Shown here piece by piece: positions 18,239 to 27,959 of a DNA stretch of 64,000 bases; the first letter of the stretch is position 1; every line of letters begins with the position of its first letter. Source of the stretch: Polynucleobacter sp. (GTDB taxonomy: Bacteria; Pseudomonadota; Gammaproteobacteria; Burkholderiales; Burkholderiaceae_D). The stretch spans positions 1 through 64,000 of the forward strand of contig JAIPCX010000001.1 in assembly GCA_021737945.1 (NCBI GenBank), given 5' to 3'. A model generated the notes under the pieces. It made no database searches, was not told where the DNA came from, and worked only from the letters and a program-made list of their open reading frames with translations. The position numbers were made by a program, and so were the translations under genes.

Positions 18239-20593
18239 ATGAAATCCCAAGAAATCAGCCGTCCCCGCTCTGCTTCGGCAACGGTCAGCCCACCTGATGC
18301 ACCCCAAGAAAAGCCTTATACCGATCCGGTGTGTGGAATGAAAGCGGCGGCTAATGCTGAAAAATCAGCGACTCACGACGGTCAGACCTACTACTTTTGC
18401 AGCAAGGGCTGCGTGACTAAATTCAACGCTGACCCTCAGCGCTACTTGTCACCTGAGACACGCTCGGTCAAAACGGGGCCTGTCGATGCGCTCTACACCT
18501 GCCCTATGGATCCCGAAATTCAGCAAATCGGACCTGGCAGTTGTCCCAAGTGCGGTATGGCACTCGAGCCCATGCAAGCGACGATGCAAGAAGACACGCA
18601 TGAATTAGATGACATGACACGACGTTTCGTGTTTAGCCTGTTGTTGTCGCTACCTCTTTTGCTGCTCACGATGGGCGACATGCTGGGTATGGATATTTCT
18701 GGTCAGCTCACGCCAACCACCAACGGATGGCTACAGGGTTTACTGGCCACTCCCGTCGTGCTGTGGTTTGGTGCTCCATTTTTACAGCGCGCTACGCAAT
18801 CATTTCGGACCGGTCACCTGAATATGTTCAGCCTGATTGGTGTGGGTGTGATGGCGGCGTGGCTGTTTAGCTTGCTAGGACTGATGGCACCTGATTTCTT
18901 ACCTGTTGCATTCACTATGGATGGCATGGCGCCACTGTATTTTGAAGCATCGGCAGTCATTGTTACGCTGGTTCTTCTTGGACAGGTGCTTGAATTGCGC
19001 GCTCGTTCACGAACGAATGCCACGGTGAGATCTTTATTGGCACTGACACCGAACACAGCGATACGACTGCAAAGTGACGGTAGCGAAAAAGAAGTACCAC
19101 TAGAACTGGTTCACAAAGAGGATCAACTACGAATCAAGCCGGGCACGACGATTCCAGTGGATGGTGTGGTCATTGATGGTCACTCGACGGTCGACGAATC
19201 GATGATCACGGGTGAGTCTATGCCCGTAGAAAAAACTCCTGGAAGTAAGGTGGTTGCTGGCACCGTCAATCAGCAAGGTTCATTAGTGATGCGTGCTGAA
19301 AAAATCGGTGCTGACACCCTGCTCTCAAAAATAGTCAATCTCGTCAATCAGGCAGGTCGATCACGCGCTCCGATACAAAAACTCGCTGATCGTGTATCAG
19401 GATGGTTTGTTCCTACAGTGATGGGCATCGCCATTTTGAGCTTCATACTCTGGACCACACTAGGACCAGCACCCGGTATGGCGCATGGTTTAGTCGCTGC
19501 AGTATCAGTACTCATCATTGCTTGCCCGTGTGCGTTGGGATTAGCCACACCTATCTCTGTGATGGTGGGTATAGGTCGAGGTGCGCGCGATGGTGTACTG
19601 ATTAAAGATGCAGAAGGCCTAGAATTGATGGAAAAAGTCGACACGCTAATCGTCGATAAAACCGGCACCCTCACCGAAGGCAAACCTAAGGTACAACAGA
19701 TCATTGCCAACGAAGGATTTGCACGAGCCGATGTTCTCGTTCTTGCAGCCGCATTAGAAAATCTTTCTGAACATCCTCTGGCGAAAGCCATTATTGAACA
19801 CATCAAAACACAATCACTGCCGATACTCGCAGTGAGTGACTTTAAAGCGATGACCGGCAAAGGTCTACAAGCCGTGCTTGATGGCCAACCAGTGCGCCTA
19901 GGTAATTCACTCATGTTGCAAGAGGCAGGTATTGATAACACCTCGCTGCATGACAAGGCGAATGAATTACAAAATCAAGGACAAACTGTGATGTTTGTAG
20001 CTGTAGGTGAGCGCTGCGCGGGCTTAATTAGTGTTGCCGATAGCATCAAACCTGAAAGTCGTGAAGCGATTCGCTTGCTGCACGCCGAGGGCGTGAAGAT
20101 CATCATGATCACTGGCGATAATGCAAATACTGCGCGCGCAGTTGCCGGATCGTTGGGCATTGATTCTATCTATGCGGATGTTCTGCCTCAAGATAAATTC
20201 AAACACGTACAGACTTTGCAAAAACAAGGTCACATTGTTGCGATGGCTGGCGATGGTATTAATGATGCCCCTGCATTAGCCGAAGCCAGTGTCGGTATTG
20301 CGATGGGTACGGGGACGGATATTGCCATGCAAAGTGCGCGCATCGTTTTAGTCAAAGGTGATTTGCGCGGCATCGCTAAAGCACGACAGTTGTCACGTGC
20401 GACTATGCGAAATATTCGACAGAATTTATTCTTTGCGTTTGCCTATAATTTTATCGGAGTACCGATTGCCGCAGGTGCTCTGTATCCTTGGCTAGGTCTA
20501 TTGTTGTCACCGATGATAGCGAGTGCAGCGATGAGCCTCTCATCCGTGTCCGTGATTGCTAATGCACTCAGACTTAGAAATGTGAAACTGTAG
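18239..20593 (+). CDS. copA: Copper-type P1B ATPase with YHS and heavy-metal-binding N-terminal domains
   Basis: A 784-residue heavy-metal pump. The N-terminus carries a YHS domain (YTDPVCGMKAAAN ... FCSKGC) and then a short zinc-ribbon-like metal domain (YTCPMDPEIQQIGPGSCPKCGM). No classic HMA domain with CxxC is present. The transmembrane metal site is CPC at residues 429-431, the phosphorylated Asp is Asp473 in DKTGTLTEGK, the HP motif is SEHPLAKA, and the hinge is GDGINDAPALAEA. CPC with these features indicates Cu(I) (or Ag) transport out of the cytoplasm. The ATG at 18239 is chosen over an upstream TTG. There is no copper regulator beside it. Confidence 0.93.
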   Translation: MKSQEISRPRSASATVSPPDAPQEKPYTDPVCGMKAAANAEKSATHDGQTYYFCSKGCVTKFNADPQRYLSPETRSVKTGPVDALYTCPMDPEIQQIGPGSCPKCGMALEPMQATMQEDTHELDDMTRRFVFSLLLSLPLLLLTMGDMLGMDISGQLTPTTNGWLQGLLATPVVLWFGAPFLQRATQSFRTGHLNMFSLIGVGVMAAWLFSLLGLMAPDFLPVAFTMDGMAPLYFEASAVIVTLVLLGQVLELRARSRTNATVRSLLALTPNTAIRLQSDGSEKEVPLELVHKEDQLRIKPGTTIPVDGVVIDGHSTVDESMITGESMPVEKTPGSKVVAGTVNQQGSLVMRAEKIGADTLLSKIVNLVNQAGRSRAPIQKLADRVSGWFVPTVMGIAILSFILWTTLGPAPGMAHGLVAAVSVLIIACPCALGLATPISVMVGIGRGARDGVLIKDAEGLELMEKVDTLIVDKTGTLTEGKPKVQQIIANEGFARADVLVLAAALENLSEHPLAKAIIEHIKTQSLPILAVSDFKAMTGKGLQAVLDGQPVRLGNSLMLQEAGIDNTSLHDKANELQNQGQTVMFVAVGERCAGLISVADSIKPESREAIRLLHAEGVKIIMITGDNANTARAVAGSLGIDSIYADVLPQDKFKHVQTLQKQGHIVAMAGDGINDAPALAEASVGIAMGTGTDIAMQSARIVLVKGDLRGIAKARQLSRATMRNIRQNLFFAFAYNFIGVPIAAGALYPWLGLLLSPMIASAAMSLSSVSVIANALRLRNVKL

Positions 20594-20629
20594 CAATAGC
20601 TGAGTTAGTTAATTTAGTAACTTACTTAT

Positions 20630-21454
20630 TTAGTTAACTTTCTCAGCCAGTTTGCGCAGCACCAGACCGGCAGCAACAAATCCAAAGCTAGCTGTCACGA
20701 CGACGGCTGAGCCATAGCCTGCGCAATTGAGTCCATTAAGGCCTTCATTACTTGCCTCGCTGGTTTCGTCATCCGTTACACATAACTCTGGATGACGAAC
20801 CGGTTCGGTGGAATACACCGCATCAATACCAAATTTATTTTTAGTCCCACGCGGAAAACCATGCAAGCGACGCAAGCGCTTACGCACGCGCGCCAATAAA
20901 GGTTCTTGTTCCGTACGCGATAAATCGCATACCGCTATTCGCGTAGGATCAACCTGTCCACCGGCACTACCTATAGTGACTAAGGGAATGTGATTCGCGC
21001 GGCAATGAACAACCAGCGCGGTTTTAGCCCGCGTGTTATCGATCGCATCAATCACATAATCAAACTGACCTACCGGAATCAGCGTTGCGACATTATCAGG
21101 ATCGATAAATTCTTCTACCCTCGTCACCACGCAATAGGGGTTGATCTGTGCAATGCGCTCCGCTAAAGCATCGACTTTCGATTGACCCAAGGTATCCGTG
21201 AGTGCGTGCAGTTGACGATTGATGTTTGATTCAGAGAGATGATCGAGATCAATCATGGTGATCTTGCCGATAGCGCTACGCGCTAGCCCTTCCACCGCCC
21301 ATGAACCCACACCGCCCACACCAATCACGCAGACATGGGCTTGTTTAAAGGATGTCAGCGCTGATTCGCCATACAAGCGCGCTATGCCGCCAAATCGACG
21401 TTCAAAATCGATCGCATCGGAATCCGGTGGAATTAATGGGAGTACAGTAGCCAT
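20630..21454 (-). CDS. tcdA: tRNA threonylcarbamoyladenosine dehydratase
   Basis: A 274-residue E1-like enzyme of the TcdA (CsdL/YgdL) family. The nucleotide-binding motif is CVIGVGGVGSWAVEGLARS, followed by the MIDLDHLSESNINRQ segment typical of the ThiF/MoeB fold. The central DAIDNTRAK and the C-terminal PLVTIGSAGGQVDPTRI are also diagnostic. It uses ATP to cyclise t6A37 in tRNA to ct6A. Another t6A gene, tsaC, lies at 25.2 kb but in another operon. It converges with copA and diverges from the MFS gene. Confidence 0.93.
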   Translation of the reverse strand: MATVLPLIPPDSDAIDFERRFGGIARLYGESALTSFKQAHVCVIGVGGVGSWAVEGLARSAIGKITMIDLDHLSESNINRQLHALTDTLGQSKVDALAERIAQINPYCVVTRVEEFIDPDNVATLIPVGQFDYVIDAIDNTRAKTALVVHCRANHIPLVTIGSAGGQVDPTRIAVCDLSRTEQEPLLARVRKRLRRLHGFPRGTKNKFGIDAVYSTEPVRHPELCVTDDETSEASNEGLNGLNCAGYGSAVVVTASFGFVAAGLVLRKLAEKVN

Positions 21455-21557
21455 CCCTACATTTTAACGGACAGTGCGTACCAGTATCCTCTACACTGCT
21501 ACCTTCCCAGATAATAATGAGTCAACTGCTGAATGCAGAGCGAGTAATTTTTTTACA

Positions 21558-22739
21558 GTGTCTTTATCTTCCCCACTTTTTAGGCTAATCGCTGTCGCCG
21601 TCACGGCGCATGTGGCGCTAGGTGCTGCACGTGTAACAACGGCGCTGTATGCGCTGTCGCTGCATGCTTCCGCATTTACAGTTGGAACATTGATAGCGCT
21701 ATTCGCTCTGTTTCCCATGATGCTAGCCGTACCTATGGGTCGTGTGATTGATCGCACAGGTATGCGTAAGCCATTGATGGTTGGCTGCTTGCTCGCCACA
21801 ATAGGCGTTTTACTGGCAGCGTCGATTCCGGGTCTTACCGTTCTGTATCCAGCGGCCATACTCATCGGTACTGGCTTCATGGCGATCTTCATCGGCACCC
21901 AACATGCGGTGGGCGTGGTCTCTGCACCTGAGCAGCGAACTGCTAGCTACAGTCGGCTCTCGCTAGGTTTTTCTATTTCATCATTTGCCGGACCATTGAT
22001 TGCTGGATTCATGATCGATCATGCCAGCTTTTCATACGCTTATTTGAGTTGCGGTATGTTCACACTCGCTGCATTAGCGTTGACTATGGGTGGTGCAATT
22101 TCACTCGTGACTGTTCAAGCTGTCACACATCACCAAAGCAAAGGCAGCCCTCTACAGTTACTTCGCGATCACGAACTGAGTGGCGTTTACTTTATCGGCA
22201 TTTTATTAGCTGCGGGCTGGGATATGTTTACCTTCGTCACACCCGTTCATGGAACACAACTCGGCTTCTCTGCTTCAACCATAGGGATGATTCTTGCCAG
22301 CTTCGCTGCGGCCACCTTTGTTGTTCGATTAGCCATGCCCGGTATTGTTCAGCGCTATCGAGAGTGGCAAATACTAACGGCCGCACTGAGTGTGACCGCA
22401 CTCTGTTACGTAGCATTTCCTTTTATGGATACACCCATCTCACTCGCCGCCACCGCCGCAGTACTTGGACTCGCCCTAGGTACCGGTCAACCAAATGTAC
22501 TGGCCTTACTGCACACGATGGCTCCTGCGGGGCGGGGCGCTGAAGCGATTGGAATTCGTGCGACCATAGGTAATGCGAGTTCTATCATGATGCCGATTGC
22601 ATTCGGAGCCGCTGGTGCCGCACTGGGACTGTTTGTCGTATTCTGGAGCCTGAGCTTAGCCATTGCTACTGGAATACCGCTAGCGGGGAGCAAAGCAAGA
22701 GCGCAGTCTCGAAAAAAATTATCGATTTCAAAGGAATAA
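21558..22739 (+). CDS. MFS transporter
   Basis: About 393 residues with 12 predicted membrane segments. The loop between helices 2 and 3 has the MFS motif form GRVIDRTGMRKPL. The protein is of the drug/sugar-efflux-like type; the substrate cannot be told. I place the start at the GTG at 21558 (VSLSSPLFRLIAV), which leaves about 100 bases for the divergent promoter with tcdA; a longer form from a GTG at 21474 is possible. It is followed by pdxH after 6 bases and is likely co-transcribed with it. Confidence 0.8.
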   Translation: MSLSSPLFRLIAVAVTAHVALGAARVTTALYALSLHASAFTVGTLIALFALFPMMLAVPMGRVIDRTGMRKPLMVGCLLATIGVLLAASIPGLTVLYPAAILIGTGFMAIFIGTQHAVGVVSAPEQRTASYSRLSLGFSISSFAGPLIAGFMIDHASFSYAYLSCGMFTLAALALTMGGAISLVTVQAVTHHQSKGSPLQLLRDHELSGVYFIGILLAAGWDMFTFVTPVHGTQLGFSASTIGMILASFAAATFVVRLAMPGIVQRYREWQILTAALSVTALCYVAFPFMDTPISLAATAAVLGLALGTGQPNVLALLHTMAPAGRGAEAIGIRATIGNASSIMMPIAFGAAGAALGLFVVFWSLSLAIATGIPLAGSKARAQSRKKLSISKE

Positions 22740-22745
22740 AAACGT

Positions 22746-23384
22746 ATGTCTATTGCTGATTTACGCCGCGATTACAGTCACGCGACTTTGTCTGAACACG
22801 AAGTAAGCGCTGATCCCATACTCCAATTTGACGCATGGTTTACACAAACCTTAGCTGCTGAAGTACCCGAACCGAATGCGATGAGTCTGGCTACTGTCGG
22901 TTCTAACGGACGTCCCTCCTCACGCATTGTGTTGTTAAAAGATTTTGATCAGCGCGGCTTTACTTGGTACACCAATTACGAAAGTCGAAAGGGTCACGAT
23001 CTCGCGACCCATCCTTTTGCAGCTATAACGTTTCATTGGGTAGAACTAGAACGTCAGATACGTATCGAAGGATCAGTGGAACGTGTAGCTGAGGCTGATA
23101 GTGAAGCATATTTTCAGATACGTCCTATCAAGAGTCGCTTAGGTGCGATTGCTTCTGCACAGAGTCAACCTATCGATAGTCGCGAGGATTTAGAAGAAAA
23201 ATTTGCGCAAGCAGAAGCACATTACGGCGACACACCACCACCGCGTCCTGCCCACTGGGGTGGCTATCGATTAAAACCTAACTGGATAGAATTTTGGCAG
23301 GGACGTCGCTCACGTCTGCACGACCGTATTGTTTACACGCTAGAGGCAGATGGCCAATGGTCACGTCAGCGCTTGCAACCGTAG
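22746..23384 (+). CDS. pdxH: Pyridoxamine/pyridoxine 5'-phosphate oxidase
   Basis: A 212-residue FMN-dependent enzyme that makes pyridoxal 5'-phosphate. Conserved parts are the N-terminal IADLRRDY, SSRIVLLKDFDQRGFTWYTNYESRKG with FMN-binding residues, QIRIEGSVERV, and the C-terminal PNWIEFWQGRRSRLHDRI. All are typical of PdxH and the length is normal. AAGGAA lies 10 bases before the ATG. It sits at the end of a two-gene unit with the MFS transporter and converges with msrA. Confidence 0.96.
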   Translation: MSIADLRRDYSHATLSEHEVSADPILQFDAWFTQTLAAEVPEPNAMSLATVGSNGRPSSRIVLLKDFDQRGFTWYTNYESRKGHDLATHPFAAITFHWVELERQIRIEGSVERVAEADSEAYFQIRPIKSRLGAIASAQSQPIDSREDLEEKFAQAEAHYGDTPPPRPAHWGGYRLKPNWIEFWQGRRSRLHDRIVYTLEADGQWSRQRLQP

Positions 23385-23398
23385 CGCATTGACAGCAC

Positions 23399-23932
23399 TT
23401 ATTTTTTGCGTAGCTTATCCGTAAACACTTTTCTGAATTTCGCGACCTTAGGTTCCACCACAAAAGCGCAATAGGATTGCAGCGGATGGTTAACGTAATA
23501 GTTTTGATGATACGACTCTGCCGCATGAAACACAGGGGCTTCAAGTAATTCCGTCACAATCGGCGCATCCCACACATGAGCCATTTCTGCCATTACTTTA
23601 CGTGCAACGCTCATCTGCTCATCGCTGTGAGTGTAGATCACTGATCGGTACTGAGTACCCACATCATTACCCTGACGGTTCAATGTGGTGGGATCGTGAA
23701 TCGTAAAAAATACTTCGAGCAGTTCACGATAAGTGGTTTGCTTGGTATCGAATTCTATGCGCACCACTTCTGCATGCCCGGTCTGTCCGCTACAAACCGA
23801 CTCGTAATCTGGGTGAGCTGTTTGGCCGCCGCTATAGCCTGACTCGATGCTAAGTACGCCGCGCATCTCTTGATAGACCGCTTCTAAACACCAAAAACAT
23901 CCACCACCTAGGGTTGCGATTTCGGTTGTCAC
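23399..23932 (-). CDS. msrA: Peptide methionine sulfoxide reductase MsrA
   Basis: A 177-residue cytoplasmic MsrA. The active-site motif GGGCFWC gives nucleophile Cys12; the YSGG segment and HAEVVRIEFD are conserved. It reduces the S-epimer of methionine sulfoxide in proteins and recycles with thioredoxin. It lies only 3 bases after the AMP-binding fragment on the same strand and must be co-transcribed with it. It converges with pdxH at 14 bases distance, with no visible terminator between them. Confidence 0.96.
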   Translation of the reverse strand: MTTEIATLGGGCFWCLEAVYQEMRGVLSIESGYSGGQTAHPDYESVCSGQTGHAEVVRIEFDTKQTTYRELLEVFFTIHDPTTLNRQGNDVGTQYRSVIYTHSDEQMSVARKVMAEMAHVWDAPIVTELLEAPVFHAAESYHQNYYVNHPLQSYCAFVVEPKVAKFRKVFTDKLRKK

Positions 23933-23935
23933 GAT

Positions 23936-24592
23936 TTACTCCTGTTGATTCGATAAATGAACTGATGCTATTTTTTCAATCGCTGAAAAACGCAGCGTCT
24001 GCATATCACGCAATGAAGGCAGGATTATGTTTGTTAACGATTCAACATCAAATATCGAACCCGTTACCCATTGCGATGAAGCTCTAGGTGAAAGCTTAAC
24101 GCATAATTCACTCAGACTCAGGTGATCGATTACCCCGGATGCGGAAGGCAGTAGCAACGACTTTGCTGAGGGATTTTCTTCATTCACTTCCGGTTCGAAA
24201 TGACACCAATCCGCTAGCAACTGCGGCAAATAGTGCGTAGTCCCACCAACTACCGTCGTGTGATCATCCACCACAACGTGCGATATCTCAGCTTGCTGCA
24301 TGAATGACATGGCAGCCTGGGTGGATATACCTTCCAACGGCATGAATGCAGCGCCAAGACGAAGTAAGGCAGCATACAAAACAACTATATCGGGATGCGA
24401 TGCGCCTACATACGCAATCGTCTGACCTTGTTGTACACCCCACTCACCTTGCAAACGCGCTGAGGCGCGTTCAATGCGCGACCAAAACCGGCGGTAAGTA
24501 ATCAAGCGCTCAGGTAACCAGTGACACAAGAGATCGCCATGCTCGTTCGCATGCGCCGATAACATCGCAAGTAATCGGGAAGATTCAATCAT
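23936..24592 (-). CDS. Short AMP-binding (ANL-type) protein, N-terminal domain only
   Basis: A 218-residue protein resembling the N-terminal subdomain of acyl-CoA synthetases: LITYRRFWSRIERASARL, GQTIAYVGASHPDIVVLYAALLRLGA and AFMPLEG are the usual A1-A2 regions. The expected P-loop (SSGTTG..K type) is replaced by LLPSASGVIDHL, and everything after it, including the adenylation motifs and the C-terminal lid, is missing. The frame is open throughout and codon use looks normal, so it may be a maintained protein with another role rather than a fresh pseudogene. It is directly upstream of msrA. No catalytic activity as a synthetase is expected. Confidence 0.65.
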   Translation of the reverse strand: MIESSRLLAMLSAHANEHGDLLCHWLPERLITYRRFWSRIERASARLQGEWGVQQGQTIAYVGASHPDIVVLYAALLRLGAAFMPLEGISTQAAMSFMQQAEISHVVVDDHTTVVGGTTHYLPQLLADWCHFEPEVNEENPSAKSLLLPSASGVIDHLSLSELCVKLSPRASSQWVTGSIFDVESLTNIILPSLRDMQTLRFSAIEKIASVHLSNQQE

Positions 24593-24680
24593 GGTCGAGA
24601 AAAAGCTCAGTCAAATCGGGACAACTCCGCAAGGAAACGCTAATTTGGGCATAATCTAGTTTAATCATCCTACGTACACT

Positions 24681-25202
24681 ATGTCTAATTCAACACTGAA
24701 CACCCCAGAAACAGGATTTAACGACGCACACTTCCGTGGCGCCTTGTCGCAGTTTGCTACCGGAGTCACCATCATCACTACGCGCGATGAAAGCGGTGGC
24801 TTCGTTGGATTAACTATCAGCTCGTTTAATTCTGTCTCACTAACACCGCCGCTGGTGTTGTGGAGCCTGTCAAATAAAGCTAGCAGCATGCCGTTGTTTA
24901 CAAATAATTCGCATTATGTGATCAACGTACTAGCCGCTGATCAAGCATCATTAGCAGAACGCTTCGCAAGCCGACTACCTGATCGTTTCGATGGTGTGAG
25001 TTTTGATCTATCACCTACTGGGCAACCGGTATTGCAGGGTGTCGCTGCTTGGTTCGAGTGTCAGAACCGCAGTCAATATTCTGAAGGTGATCATACTATT
25101 TTTGTCGGTGAAGTTGAGCGCTGCGCTTATGAGACCAAACCTGCTCTGGTATTTCATGGCAGCCGCTTTGGTACGATCGAAGGCTTAGCTCCAATTAAGT
25201 AA
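24681..25202 (+). CDS. Flavin reductase-like FMN-binding protein
   Basis: A 173-residue member of the flavin reductase domain family. Conserved pieces are FRGALSQFATGVTIITT, GLTISSFNSVSLTPPLVLWSL and NVLAADQASLAERFA, with the C-terminal GDHTIFVGEVER. Such proteins use NAD(P)H to reduce FMN or FAD for a partner monooxygenase, or bind FMN directly. No monooxygenase gene is adjacent, so its partner is open. It converges with tsaC at 8 bases distance. Confidence 0.9.
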   Translation: MSNSTLNTPETGFNDAHFRGALSQFATGVTIITTRDESGGFVGLTISSFNSVSLTPPLVLWSLSNKASSMPLFTNNSHYVINVLAADQASLAERFASRLPDRFDGVSFDLSPTGQPVLQGVAAWFECQNRSQYSEGDHTIFVGEVERCAYETKPALVFHGSRFGTIEGLAPIK

Positions 25203-25210
25203 ATTGATTT

Positions 25211-26260
25211 TCATCGCTTCAGCAGTCGCTCCACGATATCGCTTGAGTCAAACGCTGCACGACGCAAACGATCATTAACTCCTTGCCACTCATCGCCTGT
25301 CGGTGGACGCTCAATCACAATCAACGCAGTATTTTGTGTATCCAAGATTCTCAAACTCGCATATAAGCGATGCGCATACGCATACGCATCATCTGGCAAC
25401 TGCTCATTAGCTACGGCGTGTTGCTGTTCACTTGCCAGCGATGAGTACAGCGATGAATACTGCATCAGTCCATAAGTAACACCCGCCGAATCTAATCGCT
25501 GTAAAAGCGGCACTAGCTCTGCAGTATCAATTAACACTAACGGAGTCTTCGGCGCGTAATGCGCTTCAAGACTGCCTGATACACGTGGTGCTGCTACATC
25601 AGACGATGTAGGTAGCCCTGGCATACGACCCAGACACTGCGCTAGTTGCGTGACACTGATCTGCCCTGGCCGTAAAACAACCGGGCCGACAGTATCTAAC
25701 CGTGTGAGGTCCACAATCGTGGATTCAATACCAACATCGCTTTGTCCGCCATCCAACACACACGCAATCAGGCTGTCAGTGGTGTAACCAAATTCATCCA
25801 ACACATGCTGCGCAGTGGTGGGACTCACATGACCGAATCGATTCGCGGAAGGCGCCGCAATACCACCTTGACCGTGACGAAACTCTGCCAACAAGGCACG
25901 CGCCATTGGATGCGCAGGACAACGTAAGCCGATTGAATTTTGACCACCAGCGACTGCCGCAGGGACGCTATCAGCACGCGGCAAAATTAAGGTTAATGGC
26001 CCCGGCCAAAATGCATTGATAAGTAAATGAGCTTCTTCAGGAATATGACTTGCCCAACGCGTTAAATCAGCGTTGTGCGCCACATGAACGATGATGGGAT
26101 GATTCGATGGCCGACCCTTGGCCGTGAAGATTGCAGCAACAGCTTGCGGATTCGAAGCATCGGCACCCAAGCCATACACCGTCTCAGTAGGAAATGCGAC
26201 CAACTTGCCCTGCTCCAGCAAGCGCGCTGCTCGCTGAATTTCTTGAATATCCGGCATCAT
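25211..26260 (-). CDS. tsaC: L-threonylcarbamoyladenylate synthase (Sua5 form)
   Basis: A 349-residue protein with the YrdC domain (RAARLLEQGKLVAFPTETVYGLGADA, KGRPSNHPIIVHV, GPLTLILPR) followed by the extra C-terminal Sua5 domain containing APRVSGSLEAHYAPKTPL. It makes the threonylcarbamoyl-AMP used for t6A37 of tRNA. I chose the Met at 26260, four bases after the purK stop, because the YrdC domain begins right there; an upstream start would overlap purK. It is the last gene of the purC-purE-purK operon. Confidence 0.92.
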   Translation of the reverse strand: MMPDIQEIQRAARLLEQGKLVAFPTETVYGLGADASNPQAVAAIFTAKGRPSNHPIIVHVAHNADLTRWASHIPEEAHLLINAFWPGPLTLILPRADSVPAAVAGGQNSIGLRCPAHPMARALLAEFRHGQGGIAAPSANRFGHVSPTTAQHVLDEFGYTTDSLIACVLDGGQSDVGIESTIVDLTRLDTVGPVVLRPGQISVTQLAQCLGRMPGLPTSSDVAAPRVSGSLEAHYAPKTPLVLIDTAELVPLLQRLDSAGVTYGLMQYSSLYSSLASEQQHAVANEQLPDDAYAYAHRLYASLRILDTQNTALIVIERPPTGDEWQGVNDRLRRAAFDSSDIVERLLKR

Positions 26261-26264
26261 GGTA

Positions 26265-27467
26265 TCAAGCGTGAATGCCAAGTATTTGACATGCAGTGAG
26301 ACACTGCTTCTGTGCCTCTTCGAGATGCTCCGCAACAAAGCTTACGTGACCCATTTTACGACCAGGACGCGGATCATCTTTGCCATACAAATGAAGATTG
26401 GCACCTTTGATCGCTAATAATTTGTCCCATGCAGGCTCAGTAGGATACTGTGAATTCTTTGTAAACCAAAGATCACCCAGCAGATTCAGCATGACGGCAT
26501 ACGAATGCTGACGCGCATCACCCAAAGGCAATCGCGCCATCGCTCTGACTTGCTGTGCAAACTGACTCGTGATGCACGCATCCATCGTGTAATGACCGCT
26601 ATTGTGCGGACGTGGCGCCATTTCATTCACCACTAATGCACCATCACTCAGCACAAAAAATTCTACACACAGGACACCCACGTAACCTAGGCGATGAATA
26701 ATTTCTAGTGCAGCGGCTTGTGCACGTTTAGCGCAATCATCACTCACATTCGGACTAGGAACCGTCGTGGTAAACAGTATGCCGTCACGATGCACATTTT
26801 CTGCAATCGGATACACCACCGCTTGACCATCCGCACCACGTGCCGCTAACACCGAGACTTCGTAAGCCAGCGGCAGCATTTTTTCTAAAACGCATTCGAC
26901 ATGATTCATACCTTCAAAGGCCGCACGCACTGCTTCTTTGGAAGTAACGCGTACCTGCCCTTTGCCATCGTAGCCAAGGCGTACTGTTTTTAAAATTCCC
27001 GGAAACAGTGAGTCAGGAAGCGCATCGATATCCGCTGATGAAGCAATACGCTGGTGCGGTGCCGGCAGCACACCTGAGGCCTTAGCACAATCGATGAAAA
27101 ATTTTTTCTCAGCCAATCTATCTTGCGCAATTGAGACACACGCAGCCGTTGGCGCTACAAAGGTGTGCGCAGCTAATGCCGATAAACTTTCTGCAGGGAC
27201 GTTTTCAAATTCGGTAGTGACCGCAGAACACTGCGCGCCAAGTTCCGATAGCGCGTTAGCATCGGTATAGGCCGCAGCGAGCAAATGATCCGCTGCATGT
27301 CCGGCAGGGCAATCACTCGAAGGCTCAAGCACAGCGACTTTATAACCCATGGCCTGTGCCGCATGCGTGAACATGCGGCCGAGTTGACCACCACCCATCA
27401 CACCTAACCAGGTGGACGGTGAGGCTGAGGGTTTACATGAATTTTCTGGCGAAGTCGACGTGCTCAT
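26265..27467 (-). CDS. purK: N5-carboxyaminoimidazole ribonucleotide synthase
   Basis: A 400-residue ATP-grasp enzyme of purine synthesis. The N-terminal [12 protein letters not shown], the ATP-grasp core ([22 protein letters not shown]) and [23 protein letters not shown] are diagnostic. It converts AIR, ATP and bicarbonate to N5-CAIR. Its start codon overlaps the purE stop by four bases, so the two successive enzymes are translationally coupled. Confidence 0.96.
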   Translation of the reverse strand: MSTSTSPENSCKPSASPSTWLGVMGGGQLGRMFTHAAQAMGYKVAVLEPSSDCPAGHAADHLLAAAYTDANALSELGAQCSAVTTEFENVPAESLSALAAHTFVAPTAACVSIAQDRLAEKKFFIDCAKASGVLPAPHQRIASSADIDALPDSLFPGILKTVRLGYDGKGQVRVTSKEAVRAAFEGMNHVECVLEKMLPLAYEVSVLAARGADGQAVVYPIAENVHRDGILFTTTVPSPNVSDDCAKRAQAAALEIIHRLGYVGVLCVEFFVLSDGALVVNEMAPRPHNSGHYTMDACITSQFAQQVRAMARLPLGDARQHSYAVMLNLLGDLWFTKNSQYPTEPAWDKLLAIKGANLHLYGKDDPRPGRKMGHVSFVAEHLEEAQKQCLTACQILGIHA

Positions 27468-27958
27468 GCAGGCAAAGTCATCGCTTTGGCAGCGTCTGTT
27501 TGTTTGGCGCGGAAACTGAGTAATTTGTCAGCCAGTGCTAAATCATCAGCCGCTAACATCGCTATCACGGCTAGCGCGGCATTCGCAGCACCGGCTTCAC
27601 CAATCGCAAAAGTCGCAACGGGTATACCTTTGGGCATTTGTACAATCGACATTAGCGAATCTTCACCACGCAAATATTTCGATGGCACCGGCACACCCAT
27701 CACCGGCACAATGGTTTGCGATGCCAACATACCGGGTAAATGCGCTGCTCCTCCCGCACCCGCAATAATCGCGCGTAAGCCACGCTCGCGCGCTGATTTT
27801 GCGTAGTCAAACATTTGGTCAGGCATACGATGCGCAGAAATTACTTGGGCTTCATGCGCAATGCCGAATTCCTTGAGCATCGACACCGCATGCTGCATGA
27901 CATCCCAATCGGAGGATGAACCCATAACGACTCCAACGACAGGCTTAGTTTGGCTCAT
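27464..27958 (-). CDS. purE: N5-carboxyaminoimidazole ribonucleotide mutase
   Basis: A 164-residue class I PurE. The signature [14 protein letters not shown], the [15 protein letters not shown] segment with the catalytic His, and [12 protein letters not shown] are all present. It moves the carboxyl group of N5-CAIR to give CAIR, the substrate of PurC, which is encoded directly upstream with a 1-base gap. Confidence 0.97.
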   Translation of the reverse strand: MSQTKPVVGVVMGSSSDWDVMQHAVSMLKEFGIAHEAQVISAHRMPDQMFDYAKSARERGLRAIIAGAGGAAHLPGMLASQTIVPVMGVPVPSKYLRGEDSLMSIVQMPKGIPVATFAIGEAGAANAALAVIAMLAADDLALADKLLSFRAKQTDAAKAMTLPA

Positions 27959-27959
27959 C

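Noticed and set aside
19348-19956. A 202-codon open frame antisense to the copper ATPase
   Set aside because: Same reason: complete overlap with a well-supported gene, low-complexity composition and no ribosome site of note.
22049-22543. A 164-codon frame inside the MFS gene in another phase
   Set aside because: Arg/Cys/Thr-rich translation without any family pattern; shadow of the transporter gene.
25370-25392. Short ACGCAT tandem repeat
   Set aside because: Three units inside tsaC, coding for an Ala-Tyr repeat; not a regulatory or CRISPR repeat.
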